From Clostridiales bacterium (lineage in GTDB: Bacteria; Bacillota; Clostridia; Peptostreptococcales; Anaerovoracaceae), in the NCBI GenBank assembly GCA_022766365.1, contig JALENW010000003.1, positions 1-64,000 of the forward strand: DNA of 64,000 bases, in the 5' to 3' direction. Shown one piece after another: positions 52,092-62,770 of this stretch; the first letter of the stretch is position 1, and every line of letters begins with the position of its first letter. A model generated the notes under the pieces. It saw nothing but the letters and a program-made list of their open reading frames with translations. It was not told the origin of the DNA and made no database searches. The translations under genes and the position numbers were made by a program.

Positions 52092-54323
52092 ATGAGGAAA
52101 GAATGGGAAGGTTTCAAGCCCGGAGATTGGAATGAGAACATCCATGTGGACGATTTTATCAGTTTAAATTATAAACCATACGATGGTGATGAGAGTTTTC
52201 TGACCGGTCCTACAGAGAGGACCAAGGCAGTTAATGAGATTGTCAAGAATAAACTTGTTGAGGAGAGAAAAGCCGGTGGTACTTTGAAGGTTGATTCGGG
52301 CAGGATCATGAGAATTACGGCATTTCCTCCGGGATATATAGATAAGGATAGGGATATTATTGTCGGGCTTCAGACCGATGAAGTGCTGAAGAGAGGTATA
52401 TGTCCTTTTGGAGGCAAGAGAATGGTGCTTCAGCAGATGGATGAGTATAATGCTGAGTTACCTGACAATATCAAGTATTTGTTCGAGAACATCACTACCC
52501 ATAATGATGGAGTTTTTAAGGCATATTCCCCTGAAATGAAGCTTGTAAGGCACCTGGGTTATGTTACCGGTCTGCCTGATGCTTATGGACGTGGAAGAAT
52601 TATCGGTGACTATCGCAGAGCAGCACTATATGGAATCGACTTCCTGATTCAAGAGAAAAAGAAGGACCACGATAGAATCTCCAACAGAATTTATGAGGGT
52701 GAAGAAAATATAAGATTAAGTGAGGAAATCTTTAATCAGATTCAGGCTCTCAAGGATATTAAGAAAATGGCTGAAAGTTATGGCTTTGACATAAGCCAGC
52801 CGGCTTCTGATGTGAAGGAAGCTATTCAGTGGACATATTTTGCATATCTTGCCGGAATCAAGGAGGAAAACGGGGCTGCAATGTCAATAGGCAGGACTGC
52901 TACTTTCATAGATGTATATGCTGAAAGAGACCTTGCGAGAGGCAAATATACCGAAGAAGAAATCCAGGAAATGGTTGATGATTTCATTCTTAAATTGCGC
53001 GTAGCAAGACATCTGAGAACTTCTGAGTACAATGAGCTGTTTGGTGGAGATCCTATGTGGATTACTGAGGGCCTGGCCGGAATAGGAAATGACGGACGAC
53101 ACAGGGTTACCAAGAATACATATAGAGTTCTCAATACCCTTTATAACCTCGGTCCTGCTCCTGAACCTAATCTGACAGTACTCTGGTCTAAGGAGCTTCC
53201 TGAAGCCTTCAAGAGATTTTGTGCTCAGGTTTCCATAGATACGGATTCCATTCAATATGAGAATGATGATAAGATGAGAGGACACTGTGGTGGAGATTAT
53301 TCCATCGCTTGCTGTGTATCAGCTATCAAAATGGGCGAACAGATGCAATTCTTCGGAGCAAGATGTAATTTGGCCAAGACGTTGCTTCTTGCAATCAACG
53401 GTGGTATTGATGAGAAGTCGGGAGAAAAAGTCGGTCCGCAGATGGGACCTATGTCCGACGGACCTCTGGACTTTGATGAGGTTTGGAGGAGATATAACAT
53501 TTATCTTGAGTGGATGCTCTCCGCATATTCAAGAGCTATGAATGTTATCCACTTTATGCATGATAAATATGACTATGAGAGGTCGCAGATGGCATTCCTG
53601 GATTCTGAAATCGGAAGACTGATGGCATTCGGCGTTGCCGGCCTTTCTGTAGCAGCTGACTCTCTTTCAGCTATCAAGTTTGCTAAAGTTACACCTATAA
53701 AGGATGACAGGGGTATCATAGTGGACTACAAAACTGAAGGTGAATTTCCTAAATACGGGACTGATGATGACCGTGTTGATGAGCTTGCTGTTGCCATATC
53801 TGAGAAGACAATCAGTGAATTGAGAAGATATAAATATTATAGAGATGCAGTTCCTACACTTTCGGTACTGACTATCACATCAAATGTTATGTACGGGAAA
53901 AAGACAGGAAATACACCGGACGGCAGAAGATCAGGTGAACCGTTTGCACCGGGAGCAAACCCAATGCACAATAGAGATGTTCAAGGAGCCGTTGCTTCTC
54001 TAAACTCTGTTGCTAAAATTAATTGGGACACGTGTCAGGACGGAATTTCAAATACATTTACAATCACTCCTGATTCCCTTGGTAAGGATGCTAAACAGAG
54101 AAAAGAGACTTTGGTTAAACTTCTTTCCGGTTATTTCAATCAAGGAGCTCATCACTTGAATGTAAACGTTTTGAATAAGGATGTTCTGGTAGACGCATAT
54201 GAGAATCCTGACAAATATCCGGGCCTTACAATTAGAGTATCAGGATATGCAGTAAGGTTTAATGCACTTTCCAAGGCCCATCAGAAGGAAGTCATCGAGA
54301 GAACATTCCACGAAAGTATTTAG
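52092..54323 (+). CDS. pflB: formate C-acetyltransferase (pyruvate formate-lyase)
   Basis: 743-residue glycyl radical enzyme converting pyruvate and CoA to acetyl-CoA and formate. The adjacent active cysteines of true PFL are seen in SIACCVSA (Cys407, Cys408), and the glycyl radical site is RVSGYAVRF with Gly718 near the C terminus. The CC pair distinguishes it from glycerol dehydratase-type relatives. GGGGAGG precedes the ATG. Its activase is encoded 150 bases downstream. Confidence 0.96.
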   Translation: MRKEWEGFKPGDWNENIHVDDFISLNYKPYDGDESFLTGPTERTKAVNEIVKNKLVEERKAGGTLKVDSGRIMRITAFPPGYIDKDRDIIVGLQTDEVLKRGICPFGGKRMVLQQMDEYNAELPDNIKYLFENITTHNDGVFKAYSPEMKLVRHLGYVTGLPDAYGRGRIIGDYRRAALYGIDFLIQEKKKDHDRISNRIYEGEENIRLSEEIFNQIQALKDIKKMAESYGFDISQPASDVKEAIQWTYFAYLAGIKEENGAAMSIGRTATFIDVYAERDLARGKYTEEEIQEMVDDFILKLRVARHLRTSEYNELFGGDPMWITEGLAGIGNDGRHRVTKNTYRVLNTLYNLGPAPEPNLTVLWSKELPEAFKRFCAQVSIDTDSIQYENDDKMRGHCGGDYSIACCVSAIKMGEQMQFFGARCNLAKTLLLAINGGIDEKSGEKVGPQMGPMSDGPLDFDEVWRRYNIYLEWMLSAYSRAMNVIHFMHDKYDYERSQMAFLDSEIGRLMAFGVAGLSVAADSLSAIKFAKVTPIKDDRGIIVDYKTEGEFPKYGTDDDRVDELAVAISEKTISELRRYKYYRDAVPTLSVLTITSNVMYGKKTGNTPDGRRSGEPFAPGANPMHNRDVQGAVASLNSVAKINWDTCQDGISNTFTITPDSLGKDAKQRKETLVKLLSGYFNQGAHHLNVNVLNKDVLVDAYENPDKYPGLTIRVSGYAVRFNALSKAHQKEVIERTFHESI

Positions 54324-54472
54324 AATCAAATTATTCGACATCTGAAGTTTAAGAATTTGATTCAGTCGATACAATGTAGATAAATGTAGGGTTATAGAGT
54401 CCGGTAATATAGACACGACAACGGAAATTTAAATGGTTATATAATCAAGAAAGGAAAGTTTTAGTAATAAGG

Positions 54473-55183
54473 ATGAAAACTGCAAGACTTCATTCAATTG
54501 AATCTTTTGGAGCTGTGGATGGACCCGGGATAAGAACGGTGTTTTTCCTTCAGGGCTGTCCTGCGCGCTGTGCATATTGTCACAATCCTGATACTTGGAA
54601 TCCAAACGGAGGAAGAGAAGTGGGAGTTGATGAAATTGTGCACAAAGCTAAGAGGGGTGTTCCATACTATGGTGATGATGGTGGAGTAACTTTTTCAGGA
54701 GGCGAGCCATTGATTCACGGTGAATTCTTGTTGGAGGCCATAGATGCTCTTCATGGTGAGGAAATTTCAGTTGCCATAGACACAAGTGGTACATATTTTG
54801 ACGAGTTCTCGGATATGGTTATTGAGAAAGCGGATATGTTGCTACTCGATGTTAAGCACATTGATGAGCATATGTTCAGAGAATTAACAGGAACAGGTCA
54901 GGGTCCGCTTTTCGATATTATAGAATCCATAAACGAGCACAGAACTCCCATATGGATAAGACAAGTTATTGTACCGGGGCTAAATGATACGGAGGAGTAT
55001 GTCAAATCTTTAAATCAGTTCATTCAAAGAATCAAATCTGTCAAAAAGGTTGAACTGCTACCATATCATACGATGGCTACGGACAAATATGCTAAATTGG
55101 GTATGACATACCGCTTTGCGGACGTTAAGCCCATGGATAGGGACAGATGCGAGGAACTGGCGGAGCTTACCGTTACAGCCTAA
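54473..55183 (+). CDS. pflA: pyruvate formate-lyase activating enzyme
   Basis: 236-residue radical SAM protein that generates the glycyl radical on PflB. The 4Fe-4S motif is CPARCAYC (Cys29, Cys33, Cys36), followed by TFSGGEPLIH. Length is typical for a short PFL activase without extra ferredoxin domain. A terminator follows. Confidence 0.95.
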   Translation: MKTARLHSIESFGAVDGPGIRTVFFLQGCPARCAYCHNPDTWNPNGGREVGVDEIVHKAKRGVPYYGDDGGVTFSGGEPLIHGEFLLEAIDALHGEEISVAIDTSGTYFDEFSDMVIEKADMLLLDVKHIDEHMFRELTGTGQGPLFDIIESINEHRTPIWIRQVIVPGLNDTEEYVKSLNQFIQRIKSVKKVELLPYHTMATDKYAKLGMTYRFADVKPMDRDRCEELAELTVTA

Positions 55184-55204
55184 GTTTGTATCGGGAATAT
55201 GAGG

Positions 55205-55236
55205 AAGACACTCTCAAATGAAGGGTGTCTTTTTTA
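55205..55236 (+). terminator. terminator after pflA
   Basis: AAGACAC (55205-55211) pairs with GTGTCTT (55225-55231), followed by TTTT. Confidence 0.85.
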
Positions 55237-55318
55237 ATGGGAAATATTGACATTTCATAAAAATAACTGTAAAATATTTCCAGAAGCATTTGCAGAGGTA
55301 GTCCACAGGAGAATGAGG

Positions 55319-56083
55319 ATGATATATAAACTGAGAGGCAAGGGTGAAAATAGAGAGGTAAGAATTCGTATTCAAAGAGATGAGGACGTTGATATAACAG
55401 AATTCTCCAGGTTTTGTAATTTAGAGCCGAATCACAGTGTTTTCACCTGTGAGAATTCAGGGAGAGATTTTGTTTTCAAAATCGGAGACCGCATTTCTCT
55501 GTCTTCCTATCTTGAGGAAGAGAGAACTTTGGAAGAGGTTCTGAGCTTGCTTGAACAATGTACCGGGTTCTTCAATTTTATATTGATAAACGGATTTTTC
55601 TTGCCCTTTGTGATGTACGATATGGATAGAATTTGGATATCCACATATGGGAAAGTCAGTTTCATGTATTTACCCACAGATGGAATGGACGAAGGGAAAA
55701 ACCTTATAGATTTCTTTGTAGAGTTGCTTTCCAAGGTGAGAGCATCTGATGATTCATGCAAAAATGGGATAGAGAAAATTATAGAGAACTTAATGCATCT
55801 TTCTTACTATGATGAGAACAGAATAAGGAGAATAGTGGATACATGTAGAGACAGGTACCTGGAACCTGTATACGATATAGGTGGTCAAATAAGGAAGGGA
55901 AGTACAAATGAATTATATAAGCTAAAGCAGGAGTTCAATCGGAATATGAGCGGAAATCACAGGGATAGCGGTTCAGGAAATTATATACACAATGTCACTA
56001 CGGGAGAAATATTGGATATTAACCCGAAAGACGTATTGGAGATTAATGCTCAAAATATTGAGTTTGTAGTAAGAAATCAATAG
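55319..56083 (+). CDS. uncharacterised protein, DUF6382-like N-terminal region
   Basis: 254 residues. The stretch TGFFNFILINGFFLPFVMYDMDRIWISTYGKVSFMYLP recalls the N-terminal domain of Clostridia proteins that otherwise carry a C-terminal FHA domain; no FHA domain is present here. The C-terminal third is polar. The ATG at 55319 is preferred since AGGAG lies seven bases before it; frames open further upstream. Function unknown; it stands between pflA and gpmI with its own terminator. Confidence 0.55.
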   Translation: MIYKLRGKGENREVRIRIQRDEDVDITEFSRFCNLEPNHSVFTCENSGRDFVFKIGDRISLSSYLEEERTLEEVLSLLEQCTGFFNFILINGFFLPFVMYDMDRIWISTYGKVSFMYLPTDGMDEGKNLIDFFVELLSKVRASDDSCKNGIEKIIENLMHLSYYDENRIRRIVDTCRDRYLEPVYDIGGQIRKGSTNELYKLKQEFNRNMSGNHRDSGSGNYIHNVTTGEILDINPKDVLEINAQNIEFVVRNQ

Positions 56084-56131
56084 AGCCCCGAATACATCGT
56101 GATCAACGATCAAAAATTTAAACAAAGTAAA

Positions 56132-56165
56132 AAACAGCAAATCCGGAAGATTTGCTGTTTACAAT
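56132..56165. terminator. terminator between the DUF gene and gpmI
   Basis: AAACAGCAAATC pairs with GATTTGCTGTTT around a five-base loop. The A- and T-rich flanks on both sides make it usable for both convergent genes. Confidence 0.85.
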
Positions 56166-56231
56166 GATATACGGTAAAAAGTGGAAATAATATAGGTGAA
56201 TGTGTGTTAAAAAGTAGTGTGGACAATTTCT

Positions 56232-57839
56232 TTATTTAATCAGTATATCGCCGGTCATCTCTTCAGGAATATCAAGACCCATGAGATAGAGCATTGTTGG
56301 AGCAATATCTGCAAGTTTTCCCCATCTTCCTTGAGGTTCCATCACTTCAGCGTTTTCGGCTCCATCTTCATACTCACCCCAGCCTGTGGCAAGTTCTTTA
56401 AACTCTCCGGGGGAATTGCTTATGTGTACCAGCGGGACAAGATTCAGAGAATGGGAAGTGACAATGTTGCCATCTTCATCTACCATAACATCTGAATTAC
56501 CGTGGTCCGCTGTGAGGAGTATCTGCCCATCGACCGCAAGTACAGCATCCTTGATTATTTCAACGAATCCGTCGAGAAATTCAACAGCTTCCACTGCCGC
56601 CTTCATAACACCGGTGTGTCCTACCATATCGGAATTAGCAAAATTGAGAATGATCATGTCATATTTTTCAGAATGGATTGCATCAATTACTTTGTCTGTA
56701 ACATCGGGAGCACTCATTTCGGGTTGGAGATCATAGGTGGCAACCGAAGGAGACTTAACCAGGATTCTATCTTCACCCGGATATGGATCTTCGACACCGC
56801 CATTGAAAAAGAAAGTAACGTGGGCATACTTTTCCGTTTCGGCGATTCTAAGTTGGTTTAAGCCAAGATTTGAAATGTATTCACCCAGGGTATTTCTAAT
56901 TTTTTTAGGAGGATAAGCTATCTCTACATTCGGCATAGAAGCATCATACTCAGTCATAGTGACGTAATGAATATCCTTAGGTGTGATTTTTCGGTTCAAA
57001 TCCTTAAGATCATCATCAACAAAAGCCCTGGTTATTTCTCTCGCTCTATCAGGCCTAAAGTTATACATTATTATTGAGTCGCCGTCTTTGACAGGTTGAC
57101 CGTCTTCAATAAAAGTAGGTGTTACAAATTCATCGTTTTCTCCTCTGGCGTAGGCATCTGTCAATGCCTTTAATGCTGAACCTGCCATGAGATATTTGAC
57201 CTCTCCGGCCGGATTATTCCCCATGGTAAGTGCATCGTAGGCGGTCTGAACACGTTCCCAACGTTTGTCCCTATCCATTGCGAAATATCTGCCTTCGATG
57301 GAGGCTATTTTCCCTATCCCCAAATCAGAGATCCTTTCCTCTAAAGCCTTGATATAATTTTCGGCACATCTTGGCGGAACATCTCTGCCGTCCAGAAAAG
57401 CGTGAATATATACCTCAGAAAGACCTTTCTCTTTTGCCATTTTCAGAAGAGCGAAAAGATGGTCTATATGGCTGTGAACTCCACCGTCGGACAAAAGCCC
57501 GAAAAGATGAAGAGCACGCCCTTTATCCTTTGCCCGCTCCATGGCTTTTACTAATGTTTTGTTGTCAAAAAAGTATCCATCTTTAATCTCTTTAGAAATT
57601 AAGGACAGATCCTGATAGACAATTCGCCCGGAACCGATATTCATATGCCCGACTTCGGAGTTTCCCATCTGACCATCAGGAAGTCCAACGGCTTCACCGC
57701 AAGCAATGAGTTTAGTCCAAGGATATTTTGCGAATATCGCATCTATATTAGGTGTTCGGGCGGCAGCGATTGCATTCCCGAAACGAAATTTATTCAAGCC
57801 AAAGCCATCAAGAATCATTAACATTGTGGGTCTTTTCAT
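56232..57839 (-). CDS. gpmI: 2,3-bisphosphoglycerate-independent phosphoglycerate mutase
   Basis: 535 residues; glycolytic enzyme interconverting 3- and 2-phosphoglycerate with two Mn ions. Asp11 in LMILDGFG and Ser61 in GNSEVGHMN are the metal and phosphoryl-carrying residues; LTADHGNSD near the C terminus is another metal site. It is some 20 residues longer than usual, with an insert around GWGEYEDGAENAEVMEPQG near residue 495. Not linked to other glycolytic genes here. Confidence 0.95.
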   Translation of the reverse strand: MKRPTMLMILDGFGLNKFRFGNAIAAARTPNIDAIFAKYPWTKLIACGEAVGLPDGQMGNSEVGHMNIGSGRIVYQDLSLISKEIKDGYFFDNKTLVKAMERAKDKGRALHLFGLLSDGGVHSHIDHLFALLKMAKEKGLSEVYIHAFLDGRDVPPRCAENYIKALEERISDLGIGKIASIEGRYFAMDRDKRWERVQTAYDALTMGNNPAGEVKYLMAGSALKALTDAYARGENDEFVTPTFIEDGQPVKDGDSIIMYNFRPDRAREITRAFVDDDLKDLNRKITPKDIHYVTMTEYDASMPNVEIAYPPKKIRNTLGEYISNLGLNQLRIAETEKYAHVTFFFNGGVEDPYPGEDRILVKSPSVATYDLQPEMSAPDVTDKVIDAIHSEKYDMIILNFANSDMVGHTGVMKAAVEAVEFLDGFVEIIKDAVLAVDGQILLTADHGNSDVMVDEDGNIVTSHSLNLVPLVHISNSPGEFKELATGWGEYEDGAENAEVMEPQGRWGKLADIAPTMLYLMGLDIPEEMTGDILIK

Positions 57840-58031
57840 ATCCTACTCCTAACTTTAAATTTGTAAACCGAGAAGATGTAATATAATATCTTGGGTGATA
57901 TTCGTTTATTATGGGTTCAGTGAACTACTATGGTTTATAGAAGTCGTAGCTTACTGCCTTAAATGTATCAGTCTAAAAACTGATTTAATTATAGCAGATA
58001 TTTTGATATAATTAAAGTTGGAGGTATAATA

Positions 58032-61000
58032 ATGGCCGGTTTCAGTTGGAATAGAGAACAGAATATTGCAATACAGTCAAAGGCAAAAGCTATATTGGTT
58101 GCGGCAGCTGCAGGATCAGGCAAGACGGCAGTTATGGTTCAGCGCATCATTGAACTTATCAAGGCGGGTACGCCTATTGATAAGATGTTAATCGTAACTT
58201 TTACAAATGCCTCCACAGCAGATATGAAGGGGAAGATTCGAAAGGCCGTTAAGAAGGAAATTTCGGACTCTGATGATCGTCGGAAAAGAGAACTTTTCCG
58301 AAAACAGCTGGATTCTCTCGGTAGGGCTAATATAAGTAATTTTCATGGTTTTGCTATGAATGTAATCAAGCAGTTTTTCCACAAGCTGCCTGATCTTGAG
58401 CCGGGGTTTCGGGTTGAGGACGACCTCAGGCTTAAACTAATTAAAAGTCAGGTTATGGACGATCTGTTTTATGAGTACTTTAATCGTGATGATGAAGAAT
58501 ATCAAAAATTTACCGAATTTCTGGATTCTTATACGGACGGGAGGAAATTTGTGAAGATCAAGGAGCAGATACTTGAACTCCACGAATCATTTAGAAATAT
58601 TCCCAATTACATGATTGAAATCCCTGAGATGATCGATAAGATGAAAGGAATCAGAACCGGCGATGATTTTTTGAACTACAACGATAATAGGAATCGATAC
58701 ATCGAAAGGGTAAAAAACCTTGCGGAAGTCATATATAAAGATTATCATCGTGCAAAAAATGATGCAAAAGATAAAGGCTACGATGAGCTTTTGGGAAAAG
58801 TGATCATACCGTTAAGAGAAGCACCGGCAGAGAAGTTAAAAGATAAAATAAATTCGGAAGACTTTGAATCGGCCCTGAATTCAGCGAGGGATCTTTCCAA
58901 TCTTAAATATAGCTTGCCGTCTGCCAAAGAGTTAAATGTTACAAGCGATGAAAGGAAAATGCTGCAACAGCAGAAGAAGAGTTTCGACGAAGGTTCTTTG
59001 AATGCAAAATCTTTAAAAGGTAGACACAAACTGCTGGAGGAAGTTGTAAAAATCTTAAAAATACTTACAAGGAACGGTGATGATCTTGACGGTGAAGTGG
59101 CATATTATCGTAAGACTCTAAATAATGCAGAATTTATTTTAAATTTTACATTGGAATTCGATAGGAGATATTCAAAAGCTAAGAGAGAAGCCGGAGTCAT
59201 TGATTTTTCCGATATCGAGCATTTTGCTATTGAAATATTAAACGACAGAGGAGCATGTGATTTCTACAGAAAGAAATTTGACTATATTTTTGTAGATGAG
59301 TATCAGGATACGAGTGCCCTTCAGGAATATGTGATTCAAAAAATTGCAGCTGACAGTTCTCTTTTCATGGTTGGAGACATCAAACAGAGTATATATTCTT
59401 TCCGAAAAGCAGATCCAAGTATATTTCTTTCCAAATACGAGGGATTTACCCATGAGAGAAATATGAATACGCAGGATGGTCATGATAGCGGAACCGGTAT
59501 AGGAGGCAGAGGAGATGGAGACGGTATTGAGGAATCTGATGAAGAGATTGTCGTAGATCTGTCAGCAAATTACAGAAGCAAAATAGAAATTCTTGATGAA
59601 GTAAACAAGATTTTTTTTGATACTATGACGGGATACGACGAAAACAGCAGCCTTAAGCACGGTGCACCAAACCCCACGGACTTACACCATGAGCCTGTGT
59701 ATTATCTGGTTAACGATGATAAGGAGAACTTTAAGGGTAGAGACAGGGCAGAGCTGGAAGCTGTTGCGATTGCTAAAATAATCACAGAAAGCCTCGGAAA
59801 AAAATATTACGATTCAAAAGATGAGACAATCAAGGAAATCGGATATGGGGACATTGTCATATTATCAAAAGCTGTAAAAAATCACGGCACGAAAATGGCG
59901 CGAAAACTTGAAGAATTCGGGATTCCGGTGTATGTAACGAAGAAAGGGGATTTTTTCGATGCGATTGAAGTAAGAATTTTCTTCAATTTGTTACAAGTCA
60001 TCAACAACAGACTTTTAGATTTACCTCTTTTATCTGTTTTGCACTCTGAACTTTTCGAATTCAGCGAAGCTGAACTTGCAGAAATCGCTTTGAGCAAAGA
60101 GCAGTATTTCTACCTGAAAATGATGGACTATCTGGACAGAGGAAGAAATCAGGAACTGAGGGACAAAATATCAGCTTTCGATACACTTATAAAGGATTTT
60201 TCTGAATTTTCCATGGAGAATGATCTCGACGTACTTCTATGGAAGGTAATGCAGGATACCGGATATTTCCTGTCAGTGGGAGCAATGCCTATGGGAGAAT
60301 TAAGGCAGGGAAATCTTCAGTATCTTGTGGAACTTGCTTTTGAATATGAAAATAACGGAAATACGGGCTTGAGCGGCTTTCTTGAAACTTTGAACAAAAT
60401 AAAAACTGATGAGACACTTATGATGGAGGAAACCGACGCGGCAGGAGAGGGAAGAAACGCAGTCAGGATCATGACTATACATCAGAGTAAGGGTCTTGAA
60501 TTTCCAATGGTAATTCTGGCAAGATATAATAATGCACTGAGGGCAGGTAATATGGAACGTGCGTGGGCATTTAATAAAGATTTAGGCCTTGCCTTGCCCG
60601 GAAAAGAAGGTATCTTTTCACAGGGAAAGAAGACTATTCTTCAAGAGATGATTGAAGCGATAAAGTACAAGGAAAACATGGAAGAATATCTCAGGCTCCT
60701 ATATGTGGCTCTGACGAGAGCCACTGACATTTTGAATGTGGTCGGAGTATGCCCGGCTTCATCTGTTGAATCTTTTGCAACTTTAGCAGAATGGCATGGC
60801 AGGAAAGAAGAAATCGGCATAGAGGAACTTGATGATTTTGCCGCCATGACTGAATTGCCCGAATCCATAGAAAACCAACATGTGGACATTGACGTTGATG
60901 AGAATGTCAAGAGAGCAGTGTATGAAAGGCTTAGTTATCGATATCCGTTTGAAGATGCCGGTCTTGTCAGTCCAAAGTATTCTGCGACAGAGGTGAATAA

Positions 61001-61730
61001 AATGCCGTTCTATGGTGAGGAATACGCCGTAGGACAGGCTCCCGGGTTAACAGCTGTAAATGGTCAAGACTATGAGTCAAATATTCAGTCTCAGGCGATG
61101 ACTCGACCGAGATTCTTGGCGGCTCAGGTGACACCGGGAGCTGCCGGGAGAGGTAGTCTTTATCACAAGATTCTGGAAATGAGCAGCTATTCTGATGGAG
61201 TTGCCGAAGGTTATGCGTACCTGAAGCAGTTATCAAAGGACATGGTCGCCAAAGATATAATGACTGAAGAAGAACTAAAAACAGTAAATATAAACCTGAT
61301 TGCAGATTTTTTTAATACGGATCTTGCCCGCAGAATGGCTAAAGCAGCTGAAAGAGGACTTCTTTTCAAGGAACAGAAATTCATATATTCAACAGATGCC
61401 GATGACGAAATCTTCCATGGCCTTGATGAAAGAATAAAATTAGGCGCAAATAAAGATGACTTAATGCTTCAGGGAATCATCGATGCTTTCTTTATTGAGG
61501 AAGATGAAAAAGGCGAAAAATATTTTGTTTTGGTGGATTTCAAAACAAATAGGATAGATGTGAATATAATAGACAGAGAAATTGAGAGAATTAAAAAAAC
61601 ATACGAAAAACAGATGCTTATCTACGAAAAAACTCTGGAAAACAGCTACCTTATCTCTACGGAAGAACATATACCTGTTAAGGAAAGAATTATTTATTTG
61701 ATTGGAACGAAAATTTGCATAAATTTGTAG
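58032..61730 (+). CDS. addA: AddA-type ATP-dependent helicase/nuclease subunit A
   Basis: 1232 residues; UvrD-like helicase with C-terminal RecB-type nuclease, part of the AddAB complex for double-strand break repair. Walker A AAAGSGKTAVM near the N terminus, motif II FVDEYQDTS, IMTIHQSKGLEFPMV (motif V), YVALTRATD (motif VI), and nuclease motif LVDFKTN near residue 1175. The partner addB, usually immediately upstream, is absent; gpmI on the other strand takes that place, so addB must lie elsewhere or be lost. Confidence 0.92.
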   Translation: MAGFSWNREQNIAIQSKAKAILVAAAAGSGKTAVMVQRIIELIKAGTPIDKMLIVTFTNASTADMKGKIRKAVKKEISDSDDRRKRELFRKQLDSLGRANISNFHGFAMNVIKQFFHKLPDLEPGFRVEDDLRLKLIKSQVMDDLFYEYFNRDDEEYQKFTEFLDSYTDGRKFVKIKEQILELHESFRNIPNYMIEIPEMIDKMKGIRTGDDFLNYNDNRNRYIERVKNLAEVIYKDYHRAKNDAKDKGYDELLGKVIIPLREAPAEKLKDKINSEDFESALNSARDLSNLKYSLPSAKELNVTSDERKMLQQQKKSFDEGSLNAKSLKGRHKLLEEVVKILKILTRNGDDLDGEVAYYRKTLNNAEFILNFTLEFDRRYSKAKREAGVIDFSDIEHFAIEILNDRGACDFYRKKFDYIFVDEYQDTSALQEYVIQKIAADSSLFMVGDIKQSIYSFRKADPSIFLSKYEGFTHERNMNTQDGHDSGTGIGGRGDGDGIEESDEEIVVDLSANYRSKIEILDEVNKIFFDTMTGYDENSSLKHGAPNPTDLHHEPVYYLVNDDKENFKGRDRAELEAVAIAKIITESLGKKYYDSKDETIKEIGYGDIVILSKAVKNHGTKMARKLEEFGIPVYVTKKGDFFDAIEVRIFFNLLQVINNRLLDLPLLSVLHSELFEFSEAELAEIALSKEQYFYLKMMDYLDRGRNQELRDKISAFDTLIKDFSEFSMENDLDVLLWKVMQDTGYFLSVGAMPMGELRQGNLQYLVELAFEYENNGNTGLSGFLETLNKIKTDETLMMEETDAAGEGRNAVRIMTIHQSKGLEFPMVILARYNNALRAGNMERAWAFNKDLGLALPGKEGIFSQGKKTILQEMIEAIKYKENMEEYLRLLYVALTRATDILNVVGVCPASSVESFATLAEWHGRKEEIGIEELDDFAAMTELPESIENQHVDIDVDENVKRAVYERLSYRYPFEDAGLVSPKYSATEVNKMPFYGEEYAVGQAPGLTAVNGQDYESNIQSQAMTRPRFLAAQVTPGAAGRGSLYHKILEMSSYSDGVAEGYAYLKQLSKDMVAKDIMTEEELKTVNINLIADFFNTDLARRMAKAAERGLLFKEQKFIYSTDADDEIFHGLDERIKLGANKDDLMLQGIIDAFFIEEDEKGEKYFVLVDFKTNRIDVNIIDREIERIKKTYEKQMLIYEKTLENSYLISTEEHIPVKERIIYLIGTKICINL

Positions 61731-61813
61731 CTCTTGTGTGGTTTTTCACAAATAGGGTATAAAGATATTGAATTTTGATTAACCGGAGAAGAGTTCACCG
61801 GATGGAGGATGTA

Positions 61814-62752
61814 ATGAGAAACAGGAATCAATATTCTGAAATGGATAGAACATGGTTCGGCCTTAATGAACCTGATTCGTCTGAAGTTGCTGCAGATGTT
61901 GTCGTATTTGGAATTCCCTTTGACGGAAGTGAAAGCGGTAGGGGAGGTTCTGCGGATGCACCTGATCTTTTGAGGAGAAACACTCTGAAAGCTAACCCTT
62001 GTACAGAGGATCTTGATATATTCGATCAGCTTAAAGTTTATGATGGTGGAGATTTCAGAGGTACGGACAGGGAAACCATATATCGTGAAGTAGAAGATTA
62101 TGTAACGTCACTTGTGGAGCTGAGAAAGCGTTTCACCATGATAGGAGGGGATCATAGTGTTTCGATTCCTGTAATCAAGGGAATTGACAATAAGATTTCC
62201 GGAAGTCTCGGCATAATTCATCTGGGTGCTTATATGGATCTCAGAGATGATGAAGACGGTGACAGGCTCAGCAGTTCAACGGCCCTTTCAAGAGCTCTTG
62301 AGATGGAGTCGGTAAAAGGTTCTGAAAGTATCTATTACATTGGGATAAGAAGCATTGATAGGTACGAATTCGATAAGGTAAAGTCAGGAAAGTTCAATAT
62401 CAAATCTTCTAAGGACTGTTTTTTGGAGGGTGCTGAGGCAGTTGCTCTTGACTGTGTCTCAAAGATGAAGGAGTTTGACAATATTTATCTTACATTCAAT
62501 ATAGATGTGTTGGATCCCGGGTTTGCTGCAGGAACAGGTATGCCTCAGATGGGAGGCTTGACACCGAGAATGACATTTGATATTTTGTCTGTTTTATTTG
62601 ACAGACTTAATATATTAGGTTTTGATATGGTTGAAATTGCGCCAACTCTTGACGACAGTTTGGCCTCAATGTATGCAGGGCGTAAGCTCGTTAAACAGAT
62701 GTGGGCTTATTGGGCTGCTAAACTCGGTAAGCTTGAAAAGCTTAATGATTAA
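61814..62752 (+). CDS. ureohydrolase-fold protein with degenerate metal site
   Basis: 312 residues related to agmatinase, arginase and formimidoylglutamase. GGDHS (His114) is intact, but the D-A-H-x-D motif reads GAYMD (residues 138-142), losing one Asp and the His, and the S-x-D-x-D motif reads TFNID (Asn229, Asp231). Of six usual Mn ligands only His114, Asp142 and Asp231 remain, so normal hydrolysis is unlikely. The rest of the fold is well conserved (LDPGFAAGTGMPQMGGLT), arguing for a selected role such as binding or regulation. Start at 61814 chosen for GGAGG (61804-61808). Confidence 0.85.
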   Translation: MRNRNQYSEMDRTWFGLNEPDSSEVAADVVVFGIPFDGSESGRGGSADAPDLLRRNTLKANPCTEDLDIFDQLKVYDGGDFRGTDRETIYREVEDYVTSLVELRKRFTMIGGDHSVSIPVIKGIDNKISGSLGIIHLGAYMDLRDDEDGDRLSSSTALSRALEMESVKGSESIYYIGIRSIDRYEFDKVKSGKFNIKSSKDCFLEGAEAVALDCVSKMKEFDNIYLTFNIDVLDPGFAAGTGMPQMGGLTPRMTFDILSVLFDRLNILGFDMVEIAPTLDDSLASMYAGRKLVKQMWAYWAAKLGKLEKLND

Positions 62753-62770
62753 GTGAGGAGCAGGTATAAG

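Noticed and set aside
52092..54323. Glycerol or choline-lyase type glycyl radical enzyme
   Set aside because: The adjacent Cys407-Cys408 pair is characteristic of true pyruvate formate-lyase; the diol dehydratase-type enzymes have a single active-site Cys.
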